Of a DNA stretch of 64,000 nt, positions 32,924-42,546 are shown one piece after another. The position numbers and the translations under genes were made by a program. This stretch comes from Microcyclospora pomicola. Lineage: Eukaryota > Ascomycota > Dothideomycetes > Capnodiales. Under the pieces are notes generated by a model that ran no database searches, was not told the DNA's origin, and worked only from the letters and a program-made list of their open reading frames with translations. The DNA is taken from assembly GCA_002786065.1 (NCBI GenBank), contig NHNY01000035.1, forward strand, positions 1-64,000, given 5' to 3'. Position 1 is the first letter of the stretch. Each line of letters starts with the position of its first letter.

Positions 32924-35900
32924 TCAAGCGCCGCTCGAGTCAGGAGTAGATCCTTCGATCGAGTCGCCAGCTACGGAACGAGTCCGAGGTTCGCAAACAT
33001 GTGTCGCCCAATTCTCTCCCCCAGTAGCCATTACTCCTGGGAGATTCAGCGTCTTGCAAAACCACTTTTCTCGCCTCACGTCCTGCCGTCCGATGCCAAA
33101 CTCGTCCATTGCACTTCTCGCGGCGCGAGTTGTGCGTAGCTTTTTGGTCACACCGCCAGACGCACCGCTACCGAAATATCGTTTTCGCTCAAGATCATTA
33201 TAGGCGATGCTTCGAATGTAGGGCGCGACGTCCACGGCAATTTGGGCGAGCGGACCGTCCAATGTAGATTGCTGCATGCCTACACTGTGTAAAGTGTTAT
33301 CAGGAACTGCGATAGGGTCGAAAACTGCGAAGACTTTTCGAGAGAGAGCTTGCTGAGGTTTGTGGGACGCGCCGGGGACTGTAGCTATGGGCAGTTTCGT
33401 ATAGCGATAGGCGGAAAGGGTCATTTCAACCGCGAAATGATCTTCGAGGCCATGGTGATCGACAGCTTCGTCGATCTGAAGCAGAGCCATCCCCTCGATG
33501 TGACTGTTTCGGGCTTTCTGGGACATCTCAGGTTGCGTTGTGTCCAAGATAACGTTCCATGGGTCAAGACTCGCTCGTGTATACGCGTCCAAGTCGCTCA
33601 TAGTATCAGCGAAACACGCAAAGCGTTTGAGAGCTTTGCAGCGTTGTTGAGCAGAGGCCCATCCTATGCTTTCGTCCAGCCACTCGCTACCAGTCAGATC
33701 ATACCAGCCGAGAACTTCGTGAGGTTCGAGCTGGGCAGCCTGCAAGTATTGTAGCAAGGTCTCGTTCTGATCAAAGCCAATCTTGGACGAATACCCGAGG
33801 TCGCGATGATACGTTCCTTCACTAACAACCCGGATCTTTCTTCCGTGCACATCAGTATCGCTGCCAGGTGGCCAGCGCGGGTACATCCAACTCAGTCCCG
33901 ACTTCGGATCTCCGACGCCCATCTGACACCACATGTCCACTTCTGTGATGCTAGCACGGAGGTCACGGTGCTTAATCTCGTACAAGAACGACACATCATC
34001 ACGCTTGAGCAGGTGGCCCTCGGTTGCAGATATGAGGAGCAGGTAATCGACAGCAACTTTTAGAGGCGCAGGAGTGAAGCGCAAAATCGCGTGTAGTGTT
34101 AGCGACTGCACAGGAACAATGTCCTCATCGTTGCAGGTCAGAATGAAAGGCCGTTTAGACGTGGCAATGAGCTTCAACACCACGCTCCAAAATTCCTTGT
34201 CTTCTTTGTAAAGCACGTCAACTTCCTCAAGCAATATCAGTGATTGCTGTTGAGTCTTGCTAGCTTGCTCGACAACCTTCTGCAAGTTTTGCATGGTTTG
34301 GACTTTGGCAGCCTGCTTCCGTAACGACTGGTCCGTGGATTTCGCTTTACTTCGGAAGAATGTGTCCATCTTTCCTTGTCTGCCACTAGCTAGATCTCTC
34401 TCGAATGCGGCGTTCATATCGCTAGATTCTGCGCCCAGCATGTCGTCTGTGATTACGCTTCCATGATGCTTAACAAGGTGGTTTTCCGTCATATCGCCTA
34501 CTTTGTCAAGCACGTCCTTGCCTGTGCGGCGTTCGGATGAGTTGACCTCGAAAATTCTAAACCCGAGTTCTTGCGCAACAGCATACGCTGCAGCAGTTTT
34601 TCCGCACCCATGTGGGCCACTTATCAGGACCACATTGCTAGTCTTGATCCCATCTCCTATGACTTGGACTACGGACTTTGGTTCATTGGTGTTTGGTATT
34701 TCCAGATGCTCGTCCGGCTCCGAGAGCTGGTCCATATCGTGTATTGCTTCCTCATCATCCACGAGAAAATCATCAAGATCGGAATGTATGCGTTTTCGTT
34801 TCTTCTTCGTCTTCAACCCTGGCTTTGCATTGAGCTTCGAGTCTATTCTGCCTGTACTCTCCACAGCAGATACAGTAAGCGAAATTAACCATTGCTTCAG
34901 GAGATCCATCTCCCGGCGTGGTTGGAGGACTTCGCATGATGAAGTTGGTGCGTACTTCTGAGCCCAGCACACAGTGTCGCTCTTACTCTGATCATAGCAA
35001 GACATCGCATCTGGCAGCTTCTCTAGCAATTTTGTAATTGCAGGATGTTGTAAGGCCTGCGATGATGACGACGGAGTCGATGTTGATGGCAAAAGACTGT
35101 CGGACAGCTCAGCTGAGACGTGGACTTTGACCTCATTACCGCTGAGGAGCAGTCTCCTCGGTAGCTTCAGAGAGGGATGTGGTTCATGGTACCCGTCGTC
35201 ACGGAGTATTCCGTCACTCTCGGGCTTGAGAGTTGGACTTGAGTATAGCTGAAGTATTGAGTTCCCTTTTGGCACGACCGACCTTAACGCCGCTCGTTTC
35301 TTACCTTTCTGTAGAGCAGGTCTAGCGACCTGGTCGATAGCCACTCCCAGTGGTGACAGACTGCGCACATGGGTCTGCTCTCGACTTGGCCACGGTGGAT
35401 CAACTGCTCCGGGATGCTTGACCATCTGCCGGTCCTTCAGAAGGCCGAAGCCTACCTTGTAAGGTGCTTCTTTCGGCTCGTATGGACGATCTAGTGCGGC
35501 CTGCGTCTTAAGCTTGCCTGGCGTGATCGCCGAAGATTTTCTTGGTGACACTGTATTGATGCTCTTAGCAAGGGGCGTGTCGTCTATTGGAGGTTTCCCC
35601 AGGAAGAACGGATGTGTTGAGCGTGGTTTTCTAGGCGTCCGCCTGGTCGCTGTATCCTGGCCAGATGCCGCACCACCCTCCTGCGAAAGCACGCTATCAT
35701 TCTTGAATTCTAATCCAGAATCGCTGGTGTTCATTTCACTCTTCCTTTTCCCTTTTTTCACCCGTGGCTTTCGTTTCGGTGCTTCGTCAACTGGCACTCG
35801 AGCTTGCCCCGTCAGAATCGATGTTATGCGGTCGCTGAGACCTGCCCTTCGAGATGGGTCGATGCCGTACTTCAGCTGGACTATAAGTTGGGCTGGCTTG

Positions 35901-36616
35901 AGGACTTTAGATCTGCTGCGGCTCTTCGTCCCGACTGCCGATCGTGTCGTTTGGCTGGGGTCTGCGGTGTCTTTTACGCTTTTTAATGGAGGAGAACTGA
36001 ACTTTCCGTTCTCGCGTAGGCGTAACATCTTCTTGGGCGTCGTGACATTGGCCGCTTCTAGCACCTCCCGGTCGATAGTGTTGGAATTACCTAAATGGAG
36101 ATCTGGTAGCGACGCTGGTATAACGACTCGCGGCGAGCTTTGTCGTTGAGGTTCTTTTGCCGTTTGTTCAAGAGACTCGGTTCCGACTTCAATTGCGATA
36201 TGTTGGTTACTCTTTCGGCGCTTCTGTCGGGACGCATTGGCAGCTTCAAAGAGCGGCAGAGGACCCATGCTTCCTTCTTCTAAACTCTTCTCTTTCTTCT
36301 CCGTCTTCTCCTCATTGCCATCCTGCAATTGTGCCGCCTGCGGATTGACGATCTCACTCAGAGTCTTTTGCTTCTTCTTAGTCTCTCCACTCTCCCGGAC
36401 AACCCTTCGCTTTTTCTTCTCATCTTTTCCTTCCGACTCTTCCTTGCCGTGATTGCCATTGATCGATACCTGAGCCTGCGAATTGTGCTGTCTTGTGCTT
36501 CCTTCACGTATTCCTTGGTCCTGGCCTTGAGCATTTTTCTGACGGAAGAATGGATGTAAATCTTCATGTGAACGGTCGCCGCTGGTCATGACAGGTGCGA
36601 AGAGCGAAGTGGCCAT
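32924..36616 (-). CDS. ELG1: ELG1/ATAD5-type RFC-like AAA+ ATPase (PCNA unloader)
   Basis: A large single-exon gene; 1230 residues from 36616. The frame is open to 36751 (1275 residues), but a TATATAT lies at about 36667-36674, so the true start is probably Met at 36616 or 36589. The N-terminal half is disordered and basic, with an early HPFF motif (SHEDLHPFFRQK) reminiscent of PCNA/SUMO-binding ends of ELG1 proteins. The AAA+ core has Walker A GPHGCGKT (codons near 34619-34596), then VNSSERRTGKD, Walker B LILLEEVDVL and the sensor LTCNDED. A helical collar region follows. ELG1 replaces Rfc1 in an RFC-like clamp complex that removes PCNA after replication. The Rfc1-type BRCT domain is absent, as expected. 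Confidence 0.9.
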   Translation of the reverse strand: MATSLFAPVMTSGDRSHEDLHPFFRQKNAQGQDQGIREGSTRQHNSQAQVSINGNHGKEESEGKDEKKKRRVVRESGETKKKQKTLSEIVNPQAAQLQDGNEEKTEKKEKSLEEGSMGPLPLFEAANASRQKRRKSNQHIAIEVGTESLEQTAKEPQRQSSPRVVIPASLPDLHLGNSNTIDREVLEAANVTTPKKMLRLRENGKFSSPPLKSVKDTADPSQTTRSAVGTKSRSRSKVLKPAQLIVQLKYGIDPSRRAGLSDRITSILTGQARVPVDEAPKRKPRVKKGKRKSEMNTSDSGLEFKNDSVLSQEGGAASGQDTATRRTPRKPRSTHPFFLGKPPIDDTPLAKSINTVSPRKSSAITPGKLKTQAALDRPYEPKEAPYKVGFGLLKDRQMVKHPGAVDPPWPSREQTHVRSLSPLGVAIDQVARPALQKGKKRAALRSVVPKGNSILQLYSSPTLKPESDGILRDDGYHEPHPSLKLPRRLLLSGNEVKVHVSAELSDSLLPSTSTPSSSSQALQHPAITKLLEKLPDAMSCYDQSKSDTVCWAQKYAPTSSCEVLQPRREMDLLKQWLISLTVSAVESTGRIDSKLNAKPGLKTKKKRKRIHSDLDDFLVDDEEAIHDMDQLSEPDEHLEIPNTNEPKSVVQVIGDGIKTSNVVLISGPHGCGKTAAAYAVAQELGFRIFEVNSSERRTGKDVLDKVGDMTENHLVKHHGSVITDDMLGAESSDMNAAFERDLASGRQGKMDTFFRSKAKSTDQSLRKQAAKVQTMQNLQKVVEQASKTQQQSLILLEEVDVLYKEDKEFWSVVLKLIATSKRPFILTCNDEDIVPVQSLTLHAILRFTPAPLKVAVDYLLLISATEGHLLKRDDVSFLYEIKHRDLRASITEVDMWCQMGVGDPKSGLSWMYPRWPPGSDTDVHGRKIRVVSEGTYHRDLGYSSKIGFDQNETLLQYLQAAQLEPHEVLGWYDLTGSEWLDESIGWASAQQRCKALKRFACFADTMSDLDAYTRASLDPWNVILDTTQPEMSQKARNSHIEGMALLQIDEAVDHHGLEDHFAVEMTLSAYRYTKLPIATVPGASHKPQQALSRKVFAVFDPIAVPDNTLHSVGMQQSTLDGPLAQIAVDVAPYIRSIAYNDLERKRYFGSGASGGVTKKLRTTRAARSAMDEFGIGRQDVRREKWFCKTLNLPGVMATGGENWATHVCEPRTRSVAGDSIEGSTPDSSGA

Positions 36617-36666
36617 GTATCTGATCTCGAGATCCAGAAGAAGGCCGAGAGTTGACATTCGTCTAC

Positions 36667-36674
36667 ATATATAT
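36667..36674 (-). promoter_or_regulatory. TATA-like box and ACGCG half-sites upstream of ELG1
   Basis: A TATATAT tract lies about 50-80 bp before the candidate starts at 36616 and 36589. ACGCG half-sites at 36679-36683 and, inverted, at 36702-36706 resemble MBF-type G1/S sites. They fall inside the longest open frame, which argues for the shorter protein. Confidence 0.4.
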
Positions 36675-36872
36675 CGTGACGCGCTCGTGTAAAGTGGAAG
36701 TCGCGTCTCGGATCTATCCGAGATAGCCACGACGGTGACGTTGAAGGGCACTATCGGCGCATGGGTACATGACGGTTGATGAGATAAAATTGTAAATGAA
36801 CAAAAGCTGTTTCGAATGCCATGATATCACCCAAGATCAACATTCATAGAATCTCATACTCTGATGGACTGT

Positions 36873-39449
36873 CTACCGGGACTTTTTCTTCTGCTTCTTC
36901 TCTGCGCGCTTCAAGCCCCTAACATCCTTCTTCAGCCTAGGGTCCACCATTTTGTATTTGCCCTTGACGCCCTTGGGTCTACCAGCGCCCTTGTTTTGAC
37001 CACCAGCACGTACAACCTTGACTGGAGGCCGCTTCTTCTTACCGCCGCCCGACTTGGCCTTTGCCATTAGGGCAGCAATGTTGTTGGCCTTGTCTCGTTC
37101 CGAAAGCTCATCTCCCTCCGCCAACCCCTCACTCTTCTTCTTCAGCTTTTCTAATCGTCGTGCCGTGCGAAGTGTCTTACGCGCCTTAGCCTCGCGTACT
37201 TTCTTGATCGGACGTGCGTTCAAGGCCTTGGTCTTCTCCTGAATTGCTTTTGCCGCTTCGGCGGAGATGGGCCGCACCATTTTGCTGTGCTTGTTCTCGT
37301 CGTCTAAGAACCACTCTGGCAAGCCATCCGTGTCTCTATGAGAGAACTTGTTGAAGTTGTCGTCGAGCAGCTGATGTTTCGTCGTTTTGCCTGTTGCCAA
37401 AGCATGCGCAAGGGTCATGGCTTCAGCAGTGATAATGTCGATATTTGGTCGCCCCTCGCTCATGGTCGCTGGAGCTTCATCGCCCGATTCCCAATTCTCT
37501 TCATCGTCATCTTCCGCCACAGCCTCAATGGTGGCAGATGAAGTCTGAGATGTTGCGTCGTCGTCGTCGTCTTCTTGAATATTGAAATCAGCCATTGACT
37601 CATCGTGGTCATCAGCAGTGTTCAGCTCTGTGGGAGACGCAACGTCAACGCCACTGTCCATTTCTTTGTCCAAAGACATGGTCTTGCCATCTTCCTCGAG
37701 GTCCGATTCATCTTCCTCGTCCTCGCCGAGATCACCGAATCCCTGAAACAAATCTTGCTGGAAGAAACTGTTGGCTCTCCTCGTCAGTCCATTCTTCTTG
37801 TCGTCCTTTGGCTGGAGATCGCTCAGGAATCCACTCCGGCCAGACTCGTCGACATCGGTGTCGTCCTCGTCATCATCGTCCTCCAACAGATCCTCATCGC
37901 TCGTCGCTGCGTCATTTTCGGCATCTTCTTGATCCGAGAAGCCCTCAAAATCTTCATCATCCTCTCCCCTACCCTTCTGCCTAGCACGCTTTGCTCTAGC
38001 CTTAGTGTCACGATCTTCTCTTCGCTCCTGATACTGCTCATACATTCCATCAAGTTCTCGTTCCAATAGATCGCCATCTTCATCCGAGACTTCCTCTTCA
38101 CTGTCCTCAGCTTTCTCCGCCTCGACCGCAGTATGCATGCGGCCTCTCGCAATGTCTCGGCCAATTCCGGCTTTATCGACATCTTTCAATCGAAATGTGC
38201 CGTCCTCGGGACCTCCAGCTTCAATTCCGATCTCGGTAGGCGTGGTCATATTCATTTGCATGCGCACAATCTCTTTGTTCTTGCGTTCGTTCTCCTTCCT
38301 TCGCTCTTTCCGTTTGATCTTGTTTTGCTTGTCGGTCATGTTCTGCAGCTCTTCTTGCAACTTCATCTCATCGTCCATAGATTCCAGTGTCACAACCTCT
38401 TCCCCTATAGTACCTTGCTCTTCAGCACCTTCCTTACTGGGCTTTTTTGTTCGCATGCCAAATCGATCTCTTGCCTTCAATCGCCATCGCAACAGGAGCT
38501 TGAACTCTTTGCGGCCAAGAACCTTTAGATCATCACAGCAAAGTCGTACTTCTTCCGAAGTCTCCGGAAGCTTTTCCAAAGCTGCCTGTGAGATATCGTT
38601 ACTTCCGTCTTGACGGAAGTGAATCTTATTTAGGCTACCCAGCATGGCTATGGGATCTTGAGTCTGCACGAATTCGCTAGCAGACACCTCGTGAAATTGT
38701 GTCCAGTCGCCCTCTTCGTATCCATCTCTTTTGCGCTTTTTCTTCTCTGGGTTGAACACTCGAGCTTCCATGTTCACAGCCGCTTCCTCAACTTCGGCGA
38801 AAGCGTGCTTGGGATCCAGAAAGCGCGGATCCAAGTTCTTCGGAGCTTTGTACCCTCGACAGACATAGAACGTCTCGGCAGAAACGTTACGGGAGGAAGG
38901 AGGCTTTGTCTGATCAACCTTTGCGAAAAGTTGCTTGAAAATCCATTCCAGCTTCGCGGAATCCTTGCTGCGAAAGACTTTCGTGACGAAGTTACCATTT
39001 GGGGCCAGGAACTCCGTCGCTAGCTTGAGAGAGCATAACACCAGTTCGTTCTGCGAGAACGCGTCCTGAACCCACGCCGTTCCGACGTTCGGGGCGCCAT
39101 CGTGAATCACAGTATCGGCCTTCCAGGTTTTGAGGTGACCTCTGATGATAGCCCGAGTCTTGTCGGTGGTAATGTCGCCCTGAAAGGTGATTGTTTTCGG
39201 GATTGGCTTGATTGGTGACAAGTCCACACCAACAATCAGGCTCTTCACGGGCATCGTTTCGGCGGCAACCTGGAGCCATGACCCAGGTGCAGCGCACAGA
39301 TCGATTAGACATTTTGATTGCTGGAGGAAACCAAACTTCTTGTTCAGCTGGATAAGCTTGAACGCCGCACGCGCTCGATAGCCCTTCTCTTTCGCAAGGT
39401 AATAATATTTGTCCAAGCGCGCCTTGGCGTGCTTCTTCTGAATCGCCAT
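36873..39449 (-). CDS. SPB1: AdoMet-dependent rRNA methyltransferase SPB1
   Basis: An 858-residue, single-exon protein. The start at 39449 ([20 protein letters not shown]) matches the family; an in-frame ATG at 39584 has no support. The FtsJ-like methyltransferase domain has [11 protein letters not shown] at 48-58 and the catalytic K-D-K-E tetrad at K31, D117 (HDGAPN), K157 (VTKVF) and E192. A long acidic and coiled-coil middle follows, then the SPB1 C-terminal domain from about residue 640 ([10 protein letters not shown]) to the basic tail [14 protein letters not shown]. It 2'-O-methylates 25S rRNA (the A-loop guanosine in yeast) and is needed for 60S assembly. With EBP2, it is the second 60S factor here. 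Confidence 0.95.
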   Translation of the reverse strand: MAIQKKHAKARLDKYYYLAKEKGYRARAAFKLIQLNKKFGFLQQSKCLIDLCAAPGSWLQVAAETMPVKSLIVGVDLSPIKPIPKTITFQGDITTDKTRAIIRGHLKTWKADTVIHDGAPNVGTAWVQDAFSQNELVLCSLKLATEFLAPNGNFVTKVFRSKDSAKLEWIFKQLFAKVDQTKPPSSRNVSAETFYVCRGYKAPKNLDPRFLDPKHAFAEVEEAAVNMEARVFNPEKKKRKRDGYEEGDWTQFHEVSASEFVQTQDPIAMLGSLNKIHFRQDGSNDISQAALEKLPETSEEVRLCCDDLKVLGRKEFKLLLRWRLKARDRFGMRTKKPSKEGAEEQGTIGEEVVTLESMDDEMKLQEELQNMTDKQNKIKRKERRKENERKNKEIVRMQMNMTTPTEIGIEAGGPEDGTFRLKDVDKAGIGRDIARGRMHTAVEAEKAEDSEEEVSDEDGDLLERELDGMYEQYQERREDRDTKARAKRARQKGRGEDDEDFEGFSDQEDAENDAATSDEDLLEDDDDEDDTDVDESGRSGFLSDLQPKDDKKNGLTRRANSFFQQDLFQGFGDLGEDEEDESDLEEDGKTMSLDKEMDSGVDVASPTELNTADDHDESMADFNIQEDDDDDATSQTSSATIEAVAEDDDEENWESGDEAPATMSEGRPNIDIITAEAMTLAHALATGKTTKHQLLDDNFNKFSHRDTDGLPEWFLDDENKHSKMVRPISAEAAKAIQEKTKALNARPIKKVREAKARKTLRTARRLEKLKKKSEGLAEGDELSERDKANNIAALMAKAKSGGGKKKRPPVKVVRAGGQNKGAGRPKGVKGKYKMVDPRLKKDVRGLKRAEKKQKKKSR

Positions 39450-40131
39450 ATTGCTTGTTCCACGACGTCGTTGGACAGTCGGTAAGACAATCTCAGCGTC
39501 TGAACTTTTTTGGTGGCGGAGGATCGAAACGCGGGAAAGTTCCGCAGCGACCTCGACCCACAAACTCCACAACCTCACTTCCAAATGAATTGAACCGCGA
39601 CGTGCTTAGCTTATCTACGATATTCATCGAAGGCCATGGTACCGATGAAGTAGCTTCGGGAAATGACATGACGGTCCTTATACGAGGCAAAGTCTTGTAC
39701 CAGAACGTCTAGTCGGCTGTTCACTTTCGTGGGAATGCCAGCTTTTCTGCCATGTAGCTAGCCGTGCCCCGTGCAGACATAACTAAAATATCGAGCCATG
39801 AACATAGTCAATTACACCAACGACCACATATGGCGCTCACTGCTTCTTTGGACCTATTCGAGCCGAGGCAAGCATTGAGAGGTACCAGTCATGCACGTCA
39901 GTATGAAACACTTCAATAGCATTACTCGATTTGCCCACTTGGCTGCCAAACTCGAGTACATTCGTGTCAACACGCAGGTATTGAAAGAAATGCTAGCGCC
40001 AATGCAGAATCAAACACAACAAGTTGCTAGAAGCATGACGGCTTTGCGATCATAGACATCCAAGTTATTTGTGGAATGTATATGTACACATGAAGGTGGG
40101 CTATATTCGTACATCCCATTCAGTGCGCCAC
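39450..40131. other. intergenic region SPB1 / MHR1-like
   Basis: About 0.68 kb; holds the SPB1 promoter and the 3' flank of the MHR1-like gene. No motif is assigned. Confidence 0.5.
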
Positions 40132-42230
40132 TCACGCAGCAATGGGGGCTTCGATCTGTTCACTATCTTCTGCCGCCGCCGCCTCCCGCTCTTTCTCCCT
40201 TCTGCGCTTGACCGCCTTCTTGTGCAGGCCAACGTTCTTGATGAGCCTTCTATTCTCCCTTTCCGTGATCAAGTCTGCGGCATCTTGCTCAGCCATGGCT
40301 TTACTCCTCATCTTCTCCAGGATCTCCTCCTGCAGTCCCTCAAGATAAACTTGCTTAGCATTCTTCGTCGGACCTGCCCTGGACGCTCTTTCGGCCCTCA
40401 TTGCCTTCTGCTCTGCAAGACCTTGTATAAGCTGTACTTGTGGTTTAGGCGCCAGGTGACGGGCGTAACCCATAGGCTTATGGGCGACAGCTTGTGGCCA
40501 TGACTCTGCGAACTCAGCGTCCAGCACGTTCTCCCATCTAATTGAGACGCCACGAGCGCTGAAAATAGGGCGCGCTAGACGATCGAGCTTGCGGCGGAAA
40601 TCACCACGTTTTGGAATGTGTTTTGCGTCTCTAGCCGGAAAAGAAGGAAGGAATTCGTGCCAGGCATTCTCGAGTTTTGGCGGCGGTGTGACCCGTTCTG
40701 TTGCTACATCAGAGCTCGTCGGCACAGAGTCAATTGAAGGCTCGGCCGAAGAACTCCCTTCGACAACACTCTCTGCGTCCGGGTGGAGCTCGGATGGCGG
40801 AGAGTTCCTGTTCGCCTCTGGTGTCTTGATCGCGGTGCTGCGCATGGCCCTAGTCGTCTTGAGCTCTGCCGCGATACTGTTCATCGAGTTCTCTAGATCT
40901 CGCACTCGGAGTGCCCAACCAGATTCTTGGCGGTCTTTCTCCAGGGCAATTTCATCTTCAACAAGCTTGCGCACCTCCCTCAAAAGTACCATGGTAGATT
41001 CATGCGTCCTCTCCGATATCTGTTCGAGTGTTGAAGTATTCGATTGTTGTACGCTCGAAAGTTCCATCAGACTGAATTCTTCGTACACGCTGCATATGCG
41101 ATCCGCGATATCTCCGACGCTTTCGCAAAGCTTCTTCTGATACGAAAAATGTCGCTCTTTGTCAGGCGACACGTCTCGCCTTTGCAGCTCTTCAAATTCG
41201 GCATCGAGAAGGGGTATCTGGGCGCTACGAAGCTTACTGCATGTCTGCAGTCTCTGTCCGAGATTGCGAACTAGCTGCTCCAAGCCATCATGAAGCTCGG
41301 CGTCTTCTTTCTGGGTGTTCTTACGCGACGTATTGACTAACCGCGGTGCACTTTCTCCCTTGCGAGCCCGGGCTACTGCCGCAGCAGCGAACTCCATCTG
41401 CTTCTCCAGGCTTCTGAGTTGATACAAGCGCGATCTGAGCATAGTCTTGGATGTGCCCTTCAGCTCGCTCGCTGGCTTCTCCAATTGACTCTCGATGTCG
41501 GCAATTTTCTCTGCAAGTTTCTTTCCGGCACCTCCCTCATGTCGTCTTGCCAATTTCAACATCTTCTCGACCTCTTTCTCCCGATCCGCCTTGAGCTCTT
41601 TCATGTTCTCCCGTTTGATCTTGATGCCCGCCTTCTCCATGTCGTTCAATACAGTTGCTAGATCTGCGACGGAGTTTGCTTTCTGGTCCATCACCGTATG
41701 TTGCCTCATCTTCTTTTTGGCACGCTTGATCAAGTCCCATACATTTTGGCCCTTGCTGCCACCACGATTGTCGAGTTTATCCTGCATAGCTTCGATCTCC
41801 TCTTCGCTATGCGGCCTGGCCAGCAAAGGGGGAACTTCCCAGCTGACCTCATGCAACTTCCGCCATTCTCGAAGCTGCCTAAAAGCCATAAGACCTTGTG
41901 CCATACCTCTGTCGCCTTCAGGCATCGACAGGATGAAGAAGGGACGCCAGACATCCTTTCGAAGTGCTCGCGGGGTGTTGTTGGCGCCGGCATCGGGGAA
42001 TTGTTTCAGCATAGCGTTATTCTGAGATTTCGTCAGTAAGGTTATTCGATCGTGATACGATGCCATGCTATGCTCCGCACATTCATCACCCGCTCGAGCG
42101 AATATAGGACCTGCTTGGTCTGCATGTGGCAGTAGGCGAAGATATGACGGCCATGCTGCCTTTCTTGTAGCTTCGTCTGGACGCGGCGCGCCACACGCTT
42201 CACCGGAAGCGACTTGGTTCCTCTGATCAT
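40132..42230 (-). CDS. MHR1: MHR1/mL67-type mitochondrial protein with long C-terminal extension
   Basis: Two exons, 42230-42081 and 42021-40132; 679 residues. Exon 1 gives MIRGTKSLPVKRVARR, a basic mitochondrial presequence, then GRHIFAYCHMQTKQVLYSLE. Exon 2 continues NNAMLKQFPD and RALRKDVWRPFFILSMPE, then FRQLREWRKLHEVSW. Together these are the Mhr1 domain (QVVYSL...LRKD-WRP...LREFR-LHE). The 59-bp intron uses an unusual GTGCGG donor; GTGATG nine bases upstream is also in phase. The Mhr1 region covers only about 150 residues. The rest is coiled coil plus a C-terminal basic domain, RGVSIRWENVLDAEFAESWP onward. Yeast Mhr1 acts in mitochondrial DNA recombination and is also mitoribosome subunit mL67. 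The extension's role is unknown. Confidence 0.72.
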
Positions 42231-42546
42231 ATTGGGTCGTTACCAATGATGTTCAAAGCCATTGGCAGACCAATGCCGATGGTCTGGTATGCTGATCAAA
42301 GCACTTTGAGATCGAATGGCGCATGCACTTTTGACTACGGTGCACTAGAGCATCAGTTTCACTCACCCCCGAGATCTCGCCGCACCTTCCCAGGATCCCA
42401 TGAGACGCTAAGCCCCAGATCGATCAAACGCGAAAGCGACGCGTCTCACGTCTACCGGCGACGGGAGATATATAACCCCTACAGAGAAGAATGATATATC
42501 AGTAACAACAAGGGGACAACAGAACAGCAATCACCCATTGATCAAG
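42231..42546. promoter_or_regulatory. bidirectional MHR1-like / POL12 promoter with G1/S-type boxes
   Basis: 316 bp between divergent starts. It contains ACGCGT at 42439-42444, a perfect MluI cell-cycle box. CGCGAAA at 42429-42435 is an SBF/E2F-like core, and TATATAA lies at 42469-42475. The last is about 75 bp before the POL12 start, so the cell-cycle boxes sit 25-45 bp upstream of the TATA box on the POL12 side. This fits periodic G1/S expression of a replication gene. Confidence 0.6.
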
